A program made the position numbers and the translations under genes. Under the pieces are notes generated by a model. It worked only from the letters and a program-made list of their open reading frames with translations. It did not search any database and was not told the DNA's origin. Shown here piece after piece: positions 11,865-24,000 of a stretch of DNA of 64,000 bases. Position 1 is the stretch's first letter; each line of letters opens with the position of its first letter. The stretch is from Piper betle (taxonomy: Eukaryota > Streptophyta > Magnoliopsida > Piperales > Piperaceae), in assembly GCA_033002965.1 (NCBI GenBank), contig JAURVB010013345.1:62001-126000 (forward strand), read 5' to 3'.

Positions 11865-12420
11865 TCACCGGTAATCAGACGGGGAAGCATGCTTATCCCA
11901 TATCAACACATTGATCAACACCTTCAGGAACTTATTCACCACGCCGGTGACGGTGAAGGCGGTGGCGGAGAAGGCCCTTCTCGCGGTGAAGCCGGAGAAG
12001 CTGATGAGCAGCCGAAGCGCGCACGACAACGCCACCGACACAAACGTCACGTGGACATGGCCGCCCAAGTGCTCGCAGGAATCCTGCAGCAGGCCGGCTG
12101 CGAAGAGCTCGGCGCACTCGCCGGTGATGACGACCCAGAACGGAGGCGCCATCATCCAAGCTAGCAGGTTGTTGTAGAAGACGAAGAAGGCCCAAGTGTT
12201 GAGGCCGAGGTCGGCGACAATGTGTCTTGACGTACACCATCTGGGTTGTGATAGTGATAAGCTGGTACGCTAATGGCGATCGAGGTCGGAAATAAGGCAC
12301 GTATTGGAGGGAGGTAAGGTGGGCGGGGGAGAGGAAGTTGGCGACGGCGACCATGAGGCTCGAGCAGAGTGCATGGCCCGGCACAAGCCCGGACGTAGCA
12401 TAGCCGCCCTGCTTTGTATC
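11865..12420 (-). pseudogene. GDP-sugar (GONST3-like) transporter fragment, frameshifted and truncated
   Basis: On the minus strand the order of conserved blocks matches the C-terminal half of plant nucleotide-sugar/GDP-mannose transporters: TITTQMVYVK, then in another frame HIVADLGLNTWAFVFYNNLL, AWMMAPPFWVVITGE, ISFSGFTARRAFSATAFTVT, GVVNKFLKVLINVLIWDKHA. The frame changes by one base near 12228-12235, between MVYVK and HIVADLG. The reading stops soon after DKHASP, without the usual C-terminal tail. No N-terminal transmembrane exons are found upstream. The segment is much more GC-rich than its surroundings. Family members are Golgi membrane antiporters; this copy looks non-functional. A partial gene with assembly errors is the alternative. 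Confidence 0.7.
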
Positions 12421-12444
12421 TGTGCATTTACTAGGCTTTACAAC

Positions 12445-12881
12445 TATGGGGCTCTGGCTCGTTTGATTTTTTTTCCAAATTGAACTAAAATATATTTAAG
12501 CCTATTTGAGTACTGAGTCAGGTTATTAGTTTGATTCGTATTTATTAATATTAATTTTTAATATAATTTATATTAAAATTTTATTTATAATTAAAATATC
12601 TCAAATTTATCATAATTATGTATAAAAATAATTTAATTATGTATAAATGATTTAAATTTAATATCATATAATAATTTTTCATAATTTAGCTATATTTATA
12701 TACAAAATTTTAAAATAAATATTGTTAAAAATCTTATTTTTTATATAAAATATCGAATTTTAAGTCAAAATAAATTATTCAGTTGAAACCCAACTCATTT
12801 AATATCAAGTTATGCTTCAAGTTAAATTTTTTGAATAGAGTATTGAACAAGCCAAGTTTAATTAAACTTTAAACAACCCTG
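12445..12881. mobile_element. Short hAT-like non-autonomous element
   Basis: A 437-bp very AT-rich block bounded by near-identical 8-bp direct repeats, TTTACAAC (12437-12444) and CTTACAAC (12882-12889), the target-duplication length of hAT elements. The right end reads AAACAACCCTG, i.e. CAGGGTTGTTT on the other strand, a typical hAT terminus. The left terminus (TATGGGGCTCTGGCTCG) is degenerate. No coding capacity. Confidence 0.5.
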
Positions 12882-12889
12882 CTTACAAC

Positions 12890-13499
12890 TTATACATAAT
12901 AAGAGAACCTTACAGCACTCAAAAGTCAGAAGAGAGGTTTAGGGTATAAGGCATCCTCTGATCACGCTGCGGTCCACCAAATTCAAGCTTTCCAAATGTT
13001 TTGCATCCACATTTGACTGTCGTACCAAAAGAAAATTTTTGCATTTCCGCCTCACGAGCAGAGCCAACACCAAGATACAAATGAATTTAGTTAAAAAGAG
13101 CATATAAATTGAAATTTGCATGATCAACAAAATCACAACTATTTTTTTGTTGATAAAAATAACCGATTTAACAAACGGAAAATACAAAACCAATCACTTG
13201 TGAGAAACCAAAAGGAATCTTGAATTGTCATTTTACTCGGGCATCGATTGATCTGAGACTGGCATCGCATGACAAACCAAAAGGAATCCTGTTTACCGAC
13301 AATCTGTTCATATTTTAAACAGCTGTCATCCGATGCTTGTTGGACACATCTCAAATTGACAAAGTTATCAACCAAGATAAATCCTCATTAGCCCCATTTG
13401 CGGCTCGAGAAAATCACAACAGCCATAAATTTGGCAAGGTCTATGTGCTCTCAGTGGAGAATTAGAACTACCTTCTTAAGATCTGCAACCATCAAGCAA
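12890..13499. other. Spacer / possible 3' flank of LAS1-like gene
   Basis: No supported gene. Minus-strand open frames here (12939-13193, 13139-13375) contain a short internal duplication (AACCAAAAGGAATC occurs at about 13207 and 13277) but no known domain. It may be 3' UTR of the neighbouring LAS1-like locus. Confidence 0.4.
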
Positions 13500-16477
13500 C
13501 TATACCAAGATCTTGACTCTTGATTCTAGCTCAAGCAGTTGATCTTCTTCAAGCTTCTTCCAATAACCGGCAATCATCAAGTGACCTTCAAGAGACTGTA
13601 AGTTAGAGTTATCAACATCGACCAATAATGGCGTGCTACCTTCATCTCTAATTTTCTTCCCACTGTAAACACTCTTTAACTGTTCTGCATCATAACTAGG
13701 TACTCTCTTGCCTAGAATTTGAGTTCTTTTAGGATCTAAACCATTTTGAGAAGAAATCGTCACTTTTTCCAAGTTTTCAGCCTTCACAATAATGGGTAAC
13801 GTCTCTCCTGGTCCAAAAGGATAAGGTAGCATTCCAATTGGAGCCGGACTCCAAGACTTACTCACCTTCCAAGCTTTTGACTGAGCTTCCCCACAATATT
13901 CCCGGGGCTGAAGGAAGTTTTGCTTTGACATTGCTTTAGACTCTCCAACTGCTTTGCAGATCGATTAAAAGAATCTTTGTGATGTTGAAAGATGATCATA
14001 GCTTCACGAAAACCAGCATCCTGAAGTACAGAATCAGGAGCTGGCAACCCCAAGACAGGGAGCAGCTTCTCAAGTTTCTCAACAACAAAGTCTCTTCGCC
14101 AATTATTTGGCTAAGTATTATTGCACAACTTATCAGATGCTCATTGCCTGGAGACACTAGAAGACACTTTGAAAGAAGCTGCCGCAATCTTGTTTTATTG
14201 AGTGCAGGTGAAAGAACCCTTTGGTCACAGCCATTTGGATCTGAAAACTTTACTGCTTTCATCATCTCTAGCAGATGCTTGATAAGAAGAGAGAATGTCA
14301 TCTTGATGAGCTCCAGGCAAATGTTGAACAGCAGAACACTCATCTGATGCCAATTTAACCAACTCAATAATGAAAATCACTCATAGTAGACAAGCAGGAT
14401 CAATTTCACATGGTAACAATTAAAAGACTTAACACCGATGATTTTAATTTTTTTTAAAAAAACACCTGTACCATGTTCAGATTTCCAAGTCGACTGATCT
14501 TCAATCATTTTAATCAACGACTCAATCACTGCCAACTGTTAAGCAGGTTCTTTTGACAGTCTAACAACAATGGCTTTCCATACATCAAATTTTCCAGAGT
14601 TTTCACCAGCTTGACCAGTATCAGCTAAAGAACTACAAGAATCCTCTTTGGACTTCATGATCTCAGACTTGCGAGTGATTTTCTGAAATCTCTCAACCAA
14701 CACTGCCACTACGTCCGAGGGGCAGCCCTCAAATAGTCGAGTAATGGATTTTGTGATGGTTGAAATTTGTCTTTTGGAGCCTGTACACATCATTAACATG
14801 AAAGGTAGAAGTGAATCCAACATAAAGTACCTTACTAAAAGAAGCATGTAACAAAATATAAACTTTCCCAATTTGCCTTCTTTTACTAATTAATATGGGC
14901 CATGATTAATAGGCATCTTAGTCCTCACAAGTAGCACTGTTGGACGTTAAGAATAAACAACAAAGCAAAAAAGTAATATTCACGTTTCCTCTTAGTTAGT
15001 GAAAGATCTTCATTTTGTGTTTGCTCAGAATTCAAGTAGGAAGCCATCTCCCTGAGTTTGAATTTGACTTCTTTTTAATGTTAGGGATAGCTTTCCTCTG
15101 TGGCTCCCAATAATAAACTTTAAGCCAATCCAATGCCTGAAAATTTATCTAAAATTAGTGAAAATATGAAATCCTCAGCAGCAGTCTTAAGATATTCTTG
15201 ATCTACTCCCTATTTAGAGTTTGACAAAGCTCGTACAGCTCATTTTCTTCCTAAGAACTTTTCGATATGATACCACTAAAAAAGCCAACCTTGTTTTGCT
15301 CGCATTTCTAAACAGTGGAAAGATAACTAAATATTAGATCATGCACACCTCATCCACAAATAGCTACCCATTATCAAAATGTCTTCACTCTGACAACATA
15401 CCACATTCGTGGAGTTCGTTAGGACTAACTTTTGATATCATGTAATGATCAAGATTAAAGTCTAGAAGTAAAATGGCACAGTTGTAGTAAGCATGACCAA
15501 GAATGGCAACTTTGATCAACCATCTAATGCCAGGGGAAAGGTCAAGCATTTGTGTACTAAAGCTACAAGAAACAGCCCATACGTAAGAGGAGGAAAGGCA
15601 GGAGAGCGTACCACCGTACTTGCCATTCTAGAGAGTGCAAGTGAAGGAAGTTGACGATGAGAACACTCTGCCCAAAGAACAGTGCAGGCAGCAGGTTGAG
15701 AATGAATTTAGCATTAGGGGACTCACTCTGAATGACAGAACATAAAACCATCTTACCATGCCTTACATCCACCAGCATCCGAGGGATGCCCATTCTCTCA
15801 GCTCTTTGAGAGATTAAAGGTCCATTTTTCTTCCGTGTTTTCTCCACAAATCCATTAACAAGCCTTTCAAACACAAATTAGCAAGAGTAAGGAAATCAAA
15901 CCACAAGTGACGGACAAGTAATTGTTGTTGTATGTATAATGTACTGAGATTAGAAGCCAATAGCAAGTACTGACTACCTCATGATCGCCATGCAGTACGT
16001 CATCGCAAGCATCCCATCTGAGTTCGCGCAATCAGCAGGCCTATATCCATATTAAATCAAATAGCCAAATTAATTAATTAATTTAATTACCTAAAAAAGA
16101 GTTTTTGTTTTTGTTTTTCTATTTATTTTAAATTCAACAGAATGAGTGAGTGAGTGAATGCGCAGACCTAAAGAAAGGATCTCTCTGCTGGGCCTCAACA
16201 AGGGAGGCAGTGACTTCAACCGGACAAGGAGGCAGCCACCCCGACTCCTCCATGTAGTTACCTGATGATGATTGTTACGTATATGTACTACAACACCCAT
16301 AAATAAACAAAAAAGAAAAAAGAAAAAGCAAAACAAAGGATGGAATTACGGCATATACCCTGGCGAAGAGGAGAAGATGGAGGTGCGGACGAAGTTCCAC
16401 TCATCCCAAGCGAACCAAGGAACGAGCTCGTAACTCAGTTGGGATGCTTCTCCTTCTCCGCCCACTACGTCCCCCAT
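13500..16477 (-). pseudogene. LAS1: LAS1-like pre-rRNA (ITS2) endonuclease gene, multiply disrupted
   Basis: Las1 is the HEPN-family nuclease that, with Grc3/NOL9, cuts ITS2 during 60S maturation. Segments on the minus strand: 16359-16477 (MGDVVGGEG... LVPWFAWDEWNFVR), 16168-16261 (VEVTASLVEAQQRDPFF), 15978-16040 (MLAMTYCMAIMR), 15757-15863 (LVNGFVEKTRKK, GIPRMLVDVRH), 15615-15667 (ECSHRQLPSL), 14984-15136 (ALDWLKVYYWEPQRKAIP), 14466-14780 and about 13500-14354 (PIGMLPYPFG). The HEPN RxxxxH motif RHECSH is intact across an exon junction. Disruptions: frame breaks near 16221 and 15072-15076, phase mismatches at exons 1/2 and 7/8, an in-frame TAA at 14539-14541 in KEPA-stop-QLAVIESL, and frame changes near 14228, 14093 and 13920. 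A pseudogene is the simplest reading; compounded sequencing errors cannot explain the nonsense codon easily. Confidence 0.78.
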
Positions 16478-18023
16478 CATCAATCATCAATCATCCAATC
16501 AACGATGGATATATAATATATTGATGCGCTGTCTTTGTTTTGGGGAAGGGGGTGGGACGGCGATAGGCAACAGAGCGCACGCCGCAACGAAACGCCGCCG
16601 GCCAGGGAACGAAGGGCTGGTGATGGAGAACAAATCCAAGTAAAATAAAAAAACACCCCTAGAAAGTGCATTTTATTTTATTTGTTTTCTGTCCAAAATA
16701 TATAATTATAAGACTTGAGGCATCCTAATTTTTTAATGAAATTTTGTCAAAATTATACTTCAATAAGCATATACAACAAAATAAATCAAATAAGTTTAAG
16801 TTTGAATTTAATTAAATTCACATAAATTTGATCATTAATTACACCAACTCTAACTCGGCAAGCACCCCTTACGATTAGAGATAAATCATCTTCGCCAACG
16901 AATGCTGAATTAAGAACCGTGTTGAAGAGGCTTGGTATAAGCAACGGTAGATATAATAATATCAACAATAAGAAAATATGATCACCCATTTAAATCATAT
17001 GACTATTTTTTGTAAGAGAGTTTAATAAAATTATGAATTTAAATTATATTGTTAAAGTAGATTGATAACATAAATAATATTTTACGATTAATTTACTGTA
17101 AATAAAATTATACTTGTTAGTAAATTTAAGTTATAAATCTATTATAAAATTTTTCTATCTTTTATTTTTTAAGCCACCTGTGAATCAAATTTATAAGGAT
17201 AAGAAGTGTATAATTAGTTAACGAACTTTATAGTACTTTTTGGGTGAATCATATAAAACTAATACAAATACAATTCAATTAAAAAATTCATCCCATTAAC
17301 CCCTTAATTTAAGTTTACAACCCAAATTCACATGTACAATTAAGATCATCGGTTTCACTAACCCCCCTTAAACAAACATACCATCGCCGTCTAACCATTC
17401 ATGTAATCCAACAACTTTTATTAAATACAACAGCTGACATCATAATTCTAATTACTAAATGGGGCCAACCAGCAAATTTAGACTAGTCCTGTAGAAACTA
17501 CCTTTTGTTTTCACCCAGAATGACACACACACATCATATGAATATAATCTATCGAAGCATTTCTATTTCTAATTATCGTTCTGCTTCGCAGGAACACAGC
17601 ATTTTAAAAGTAATGTTTTCCTCCACAATTCAATGCATAGCAGAAAACCCGCGAATGAAAGATAGCAGTTCAGTAGCATGACCTCAAAATTTTAAATTTG
17701 CATAATTTCTAAAACACGTCGAGCCACCGTTCTGCAAAAAACTTTAGAAACAACTTGCCTAAGCTCTCAATGCGGATGAATGGGAAGACGCAAAAGTTAA
17801 ACCAATCCAAGGAATCATGGATCGCCTCGCCTAAAACTGTCATGCAACTGTATATAAGAATCTAAATCCCCACTCACTGGAAAAATGGCTACCAAAGACA
17901 ATGACTGCTAAAAGTTCAAACAACGAATGCCGAAGTCTTTAATTACATCGTCTCACTGAAATAATGAATTGAATTTCACTACAGCTTGGCTCATACTTCA
18001 TTGAATCAAGGACCACTAAAACC
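16478..18023. other. Intergenic spacer upstream of LAS1-like locus and 3' of PATROL1-like gene
   Basis: AT-rich. Contains the second copy of dispersed repeat family A. The stretch 17500-18023 is probably 3' UTR or downstream flank of the minus-strand PATROL1-like gene. No coding sequence recognised. Confidence 0.5.
17013..17368. repeat. MITE-like dispersed repeat, family A copy 2
   Basis: Same orientation and order of conserved words as the copy at 6450-6826, clearest from about 17150 on. The right end GTTTCACTAACCCCCC is the inverted counterpart of the left end of copy 1 (GGGAGAGTTAGTGAAAC). Both copies lie in intergenic DNA. Confidence 0.45.
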
Positions 18024-21000
18024 CTACGCTGCTGACCTGGGCAATTTATATTGTTTTTTAAGGAATTGACTAGCCTCGGAGTCACTTCTATGACATAAGA
18101 TTCTCAGGATCAAATCTGGGTCACCTAATTTGTTCTTGCTTCCCATCATGCTGGAGGATTTCAAGTCATCAATGAGCTCACGCGTCTGCAGCACACACCA
18201 ACACAAATATACATATAAAGAAAAGCAAAAAAGAAATTTACTCACGATTTTACACTAACACAAACTCATTGGGATGCATTTTATATGTCTACTTCATGCT
18301 GGAATAAAACATAGAGAAAAGAGAACATTTGTTGTTTTCCATTTCAAAAACATTTAAGGTCTGATTGGTTGTCATAAAATTGGATGAAAGAAATGTAAAA
18401 TTTGAAAGTAAAAAATTTCATTGTGTTTGAATATCTTGAAATTTAGTCAAATGAAATTTTATTCAGTCAAAGTTCATGCAAAATTTTTACGAAGGAATAT
18501 TTTCTTGACAAAAACAAAAAAAATTGGGGGAAATTTTAGGAAACACACATGATAAAAAAATATTTTGTTTTCATCTTATTTTCTTACTATCTAAACATAT
18601 AAATTAAATCTTTAAAATTTTCATATCATTTCATTTCATTGCATTTTCATTTCCTATAAATTTCTTTTTTATTTATATTATTTTCAAGCCAACCAAGCAA
18701 GCCCTTAATAATCATCTTTGGATCCACCTACAACAAAACTGCTTGAAAATTATGAATTTACTCTACCATTGACTTCTGACATCTAAACAACTTCATGGAA
18801 CCTAGAATTACTTCTAGATGGGAAATGTAGTGATTGTAGCCTTACACATGAAGGCACCAAGTTAAACTGAATAATTACTAGCTATAGGCTTAAGACATCT
18901 TAAAATATAACCTTACGCAGCCTCGTAATAGCAAACATGCTTGATTATAAGACTCCATAGAAGACAAACCTCGTGGGTGTGCAAAATAATTACAGGGCGA
19001 ACTCGAGATACTAGATTTTCAACCGTTCCCCGGGAAGTCCTTGTCCACCGGATATGAAGAATTCCTATCATATGAAAAGAAGTGCAAACTTACATTAGCA
19101 TGCAAAGATAAAAACCAAAGTTGAAAAATGAAAAGGGGAATCATAGCACTTCAAAGCAACAAAATTAACTCTGCCAATGGTAAGTGCACAAGGATCACAC
19201 ACGCACGTCAAAGGATTCAATCAATGGGACAAAAAAGATAAACCAAATTGTTGACAGCAAGGAGTTAATAACAAAAACTGCAAAATGTTTCCATTTAATT
19301 GATCAATATACAAACTATATTAAAAAACAATGCAAAATGCTAATATGAACACACTCTCCGCTCCCCTGTTGTAACACAATCCTACAAACCAAGATACTAA
19401 CCAAAAGCAAAAATCAGTAAATTATTTTTATCCCTTCTATTTCTCCCCAATATAACTCCACCTATGCTCATGCAGTGCAGGTCCCGAGCATGGATAAAAG
19501 AGGAGGGGTTTGACTTCAGAGCCATCAAAAAATTTGATGTGGAAAAGGCCCATATCAATAATTATGATCTTATATATGGACAATCTTTGTCACTTGTAAT
19601 CACATGGATTCTAGACAGGAATTCATTCCCCCACTCTTCTTTTAGGACAAGGAAAGACAAAGAAGAATAAGATTATCTCTCTCCAATGTCGTGGCATAAG
19701 TGTGATAACAATGCTTGACAATGTCGTCCTTATCATGTGCTCATTCCTGACCTTTAACGGATATAATAAGTCAATAACTTAAAAACTTTATGCACCTTCC
19801 CCAGGTCCAATTTACAGAAAAAACATAAAATTAGCACACCAAAAGGTCTTCATGCTACAAGAAATGCACATAAAAAGGGCATAAAATACTATATAAACAA
19901 TCGACAAGAAGTCTGACTTTCTAACAAAGCAGCAACCAAAAAATGTTACCTTAAGTGACTCCAAATCTTCTTCCATTAACTTAGAATCGCTTGGAAAGAA
20001 TACCCGTGATGGTCCTCCATCTAAAAGTACTCGTTGCAACCCATCCTGAAATAAATTAGTTCAATTTTCAACAAGTGCATCACAACAAAGCAGCACGCCG
20101 AACCACAAGATTACTGCCTACAGACCAGTGATGCTTGCAAAAGGCCAGTCACCACTCTGTCTCGCAAGGGTGTAACTAAGATGCCACAAAGCTTACTTAG
20201 CTCCTGCCCATATTGCCAACAAAATCATATCAACTAAAAAGTGAACTGAAACATAAGAGGAATTTAATCATAAATACTCTCATTATTATAAATTTTAGTT
20301 TAATCATTTCCATCATCATCAATAAAGCATTTTGTCCCAGATAGGAAATCAATAATTGATTTTTCACTTTTAGAACTGATAGCGTTGAAAAATTTTCAGC
20401 CATATAGACCAATTCAAACCTTTTATTACCAAAAGCACGACTTCAAAAAGTAATATTTTCTAATGCCAATTCCATAAAATCAAATCAAGGAATGTAGCCA
20501 CTAGAGAAACCCTTGAAAACAGCCAACCAATATCTCCTTTCTTAAAAAGCTGATAAAAAGAGAATGGACTGCTAATAAACTGTACTAAAAAATGAATACA
20601 AGGCTAACCATATCCAGGACATCAACTAGTGCCTCAAATCTAGATTGTGAAACAGTAGGTTTGTAAAGATTATCTATAAACTGGTCTCGTAGATCCCAAA
20701 ATATGATTTTGGTTCCTGCACATGAGAAAAAAGTAGAAATTCTTTTTCAATTTAGTACAAACTAAAAGGCTCCTGAACGTAAACAAATAACACATTAGGA
20801 GTCTTTTTCAATAAGTAGAGACTACAGCATGGAGATTACACACCAGTGAATTCAGATATCTTGTCAATGGCAGCATTTATCTCTTTTCTACTTCCTGCAA
20901 ATCCATCTTTCCGTACAGTAGAAGTAAAACTTTGTGATATGTTGACCATTGCTCTCTCTAGAAAAGAATAGCATACACACAAATTCAATTAAGAATGAAC

Positions 21001-24000
21001 AGACATATATACTTTAGTCTACCCAAGTGCTAGAAACTCATACTTCTCAAAACCAAAAAAAAATCCTCATATATTGACTGTGCTCAAAGTTCAAAAAATA
21101 AAAATAAAAAAAACAAGCCTATGCCTTACATACGAAATACAGACAATGAAAAAATCAACTGCAAGAAGGGGCATGCTCCATGCATCAGAAATTCAAATAA
21201 ACTTACTCGTGTTATCTGGAGTCATTTTCTTCGCCCACCGATCCAAAATGCTATCCTCTAACGTGCCCAAGTGGTTGATTGCATACTGTCAAAGTAGAAA
21301 AGCAGCATTAGAAATGTATCACTAAACCTTATCAAAGACAAATCAGTAATATTGTCTTGCGTAATAGTAAGCATTCAGTAACCTTTCAACTAAATTAAAA
21401 TTCTATATTTAATTAATATCTAATAGAAGTCTGTCAATGTTCATGCATTACCGGTCCCAAACCTAGATAAAGAAGGGTCTGTCCATGAGGGCATCTGGCC
21501 ATCAGAACTTTGCCATTTATAATGAAATGAATCCTAGATAAGGAATTCATGTCCATGGCACCCTTTTCTCACAATAAGATGGAAGAAGAAGAAGAACCAT
21601 TCATACCTAATGGAACACCATTTGAGACTATGGAGATTTATTATAACAAGGATAATGACATCAATGAAGTTGATGATGATCAATGTTTTAAAGTAATTAA
21701 CTTCTGACTCACTCTTCCATACCTCATTTCTACTATTTCATATAGCTGATTCTATCTGCGGTATCAATTCAGAACACAAAAGTTATCAACACATTTCCAC
21801 CAATGTAATAAATAAAGTGCCATCTCCGAATGTAGTTATATGTTTCAGCCATATCCTCCACAATTTCCCACATGATTAAATATCATACAATTAAAACAGT
21901 CTGACAGATTAAATTACCTAAAAAGCATACATGAAACATATATGTGGCACGTAATTAATCATTTATGCTGGAAGAAATATTATGAGTAAAAAACGTGAAG
22001 CTCAGAAAGGCATAGGACTTATACAAGTAAAAGAATGAGCAAAGAACTCACATGCAGTGTGTTAAGCCGAACACAAAGATTGGCAGTTGATAATCCATTA
22101 ACTTCATCAGACCTCTTCTCATATGATACCTTAACATCAGGAAGGTCTTTTTTACAAAAGCTTTAATTCCACTTTCCCTCTTGTACCGTGTAAGTATAGG
22201 AACAGGAGGTATCAAGTCCTCCTTATTAACTGAAGACAAGATAGCACACATTTTAAGCATAGTACAAAGTTGCAAAGAAACGCTAGAGAAAGAAGGCAAG
22301 GTGCAGGTCTGGTGTAGGAGATTAATATCCTCTACTGTTCAATATAAACTAACGGTTTATCTACAGAAAAAGAAATTATTCTCACCAAATTTGTCAAGAA
22401 CATGATTAGTATACACTTGAAATGCATTATCGAGGCCACGGACAACTGCACTCAATTCTCCAGGTCTCATTGGCACTTTAAGGTTAAAAAATTGATCAAC
22501 TGTCTGGAAATAGTGGAGTGAAGATGATAACGAACAGATCGTCAACATTTTTCAGTAATGCCAGAAGAAAGAGTATAATAGTACATGCAGTATAGCGTAT
22601 ACCTCTTCTATAATCCTATAGACTTCAACAATTGAACTCCCATGTCGTTGCTGAGGAGAAATAGGATTCCATCTCTGCCAAATAAACAACTTAAGCATCA
22701 AAGACTGACCACAGCAATAACTTACTACAATATATAATGGACGTCTAACACAACCAGATGTGCACATACTTAGGGCATGACAAATCATAGTGAAGTTACG
22801 AAATATAAAATCGTGATTGTTAAATATGCGTTATTGCAGCTCAGAACATGGACTGTGAATACACAACTAAATTAGGTTTTAGAGCTATTAAAATTACAGA
22901 GAACATAAATGAACGTCATTTATATGCACATTAATCCTACAAAAAGCATACTCTATGTTAACTTTATGTGTGAGACCTAAGATAAGCATAAGACTTGCTA
23001 CATATACTTGACAATTGTTAGGGAATAATACTTTCAAAATGGCAAAAAAGTAACCATCTTTGGTTTAACTACACAATTTAACCTCTTGCCGTATTGCTCT
23101 TTCAACCCATTCCATGATTCTTGTCAACTGAGAGTTCACCCAGCGCAAAACCAAAGTCCCAGATATGGCTTCAATCTACAATAAAATCACACGCAAATCA
23201 TTTTTCTACAGAGACAAGACATTGCATAAATTGGTGATTAATGAAGTCGTGCATGATACAACATGATATAGTGGAATTAAAATGATAAAATCAAACTCAT
23301 ATGTTTTAGACAGTAGAAAGACATGACTGCTTATCCCATGCAAAGAAAAGATGAAGTAAAAAGTAGCAAGCAAATTGCAACTAAATAAAGCAAAAACTGT
23401 GCACAAAACAAGTGAACACAGTTGATCTACAAAATTTGTAGCCTGTAAGGTAAATATATAATATGTGCCTGAGCTATTGAAAACATCTTCCAGTTGCCTT
23501 CTTCAAAATAACATGGTACATACCTTATATGGTATTAGCTTATCATGGCGATGGGCATCTATAATCACCACATCACTAATAGAGTCAATTACAGAGAGTA
23601 CAATCTTCTCAAACGTATCAGCTGCAGAAATAACTGACACAACGTCCTCTGTTAGGTGCTCAGCACGTTCAAGGAACGGTTTCTGACCAAACATATTTAT
23701 AAGAAAATGTATTAGTCAACATGCTTGTTCTGTTATAACTTCCTTCAGGCTACCGAATGCTTACCAGTTTGACCCCATAGAGCCTGTGAAGAATGGTAGC
23801 AGAAAAAGCTGTTGCTTGGGGATTCCATTTAGATAAAACAGGCATGAACTTCGTGGTATTTGTCTTCAAAAGTTCTTTGCATTCTTCTGCAAGTGTAGCT
23901 AGCATGTGCTGATCTTCCAAATCTGCAGCATCTTCAACTTCCTGGCATGTCTGTACATCATAACTAAACATAAGATTACAAAAGATGAAAGAATATTACT

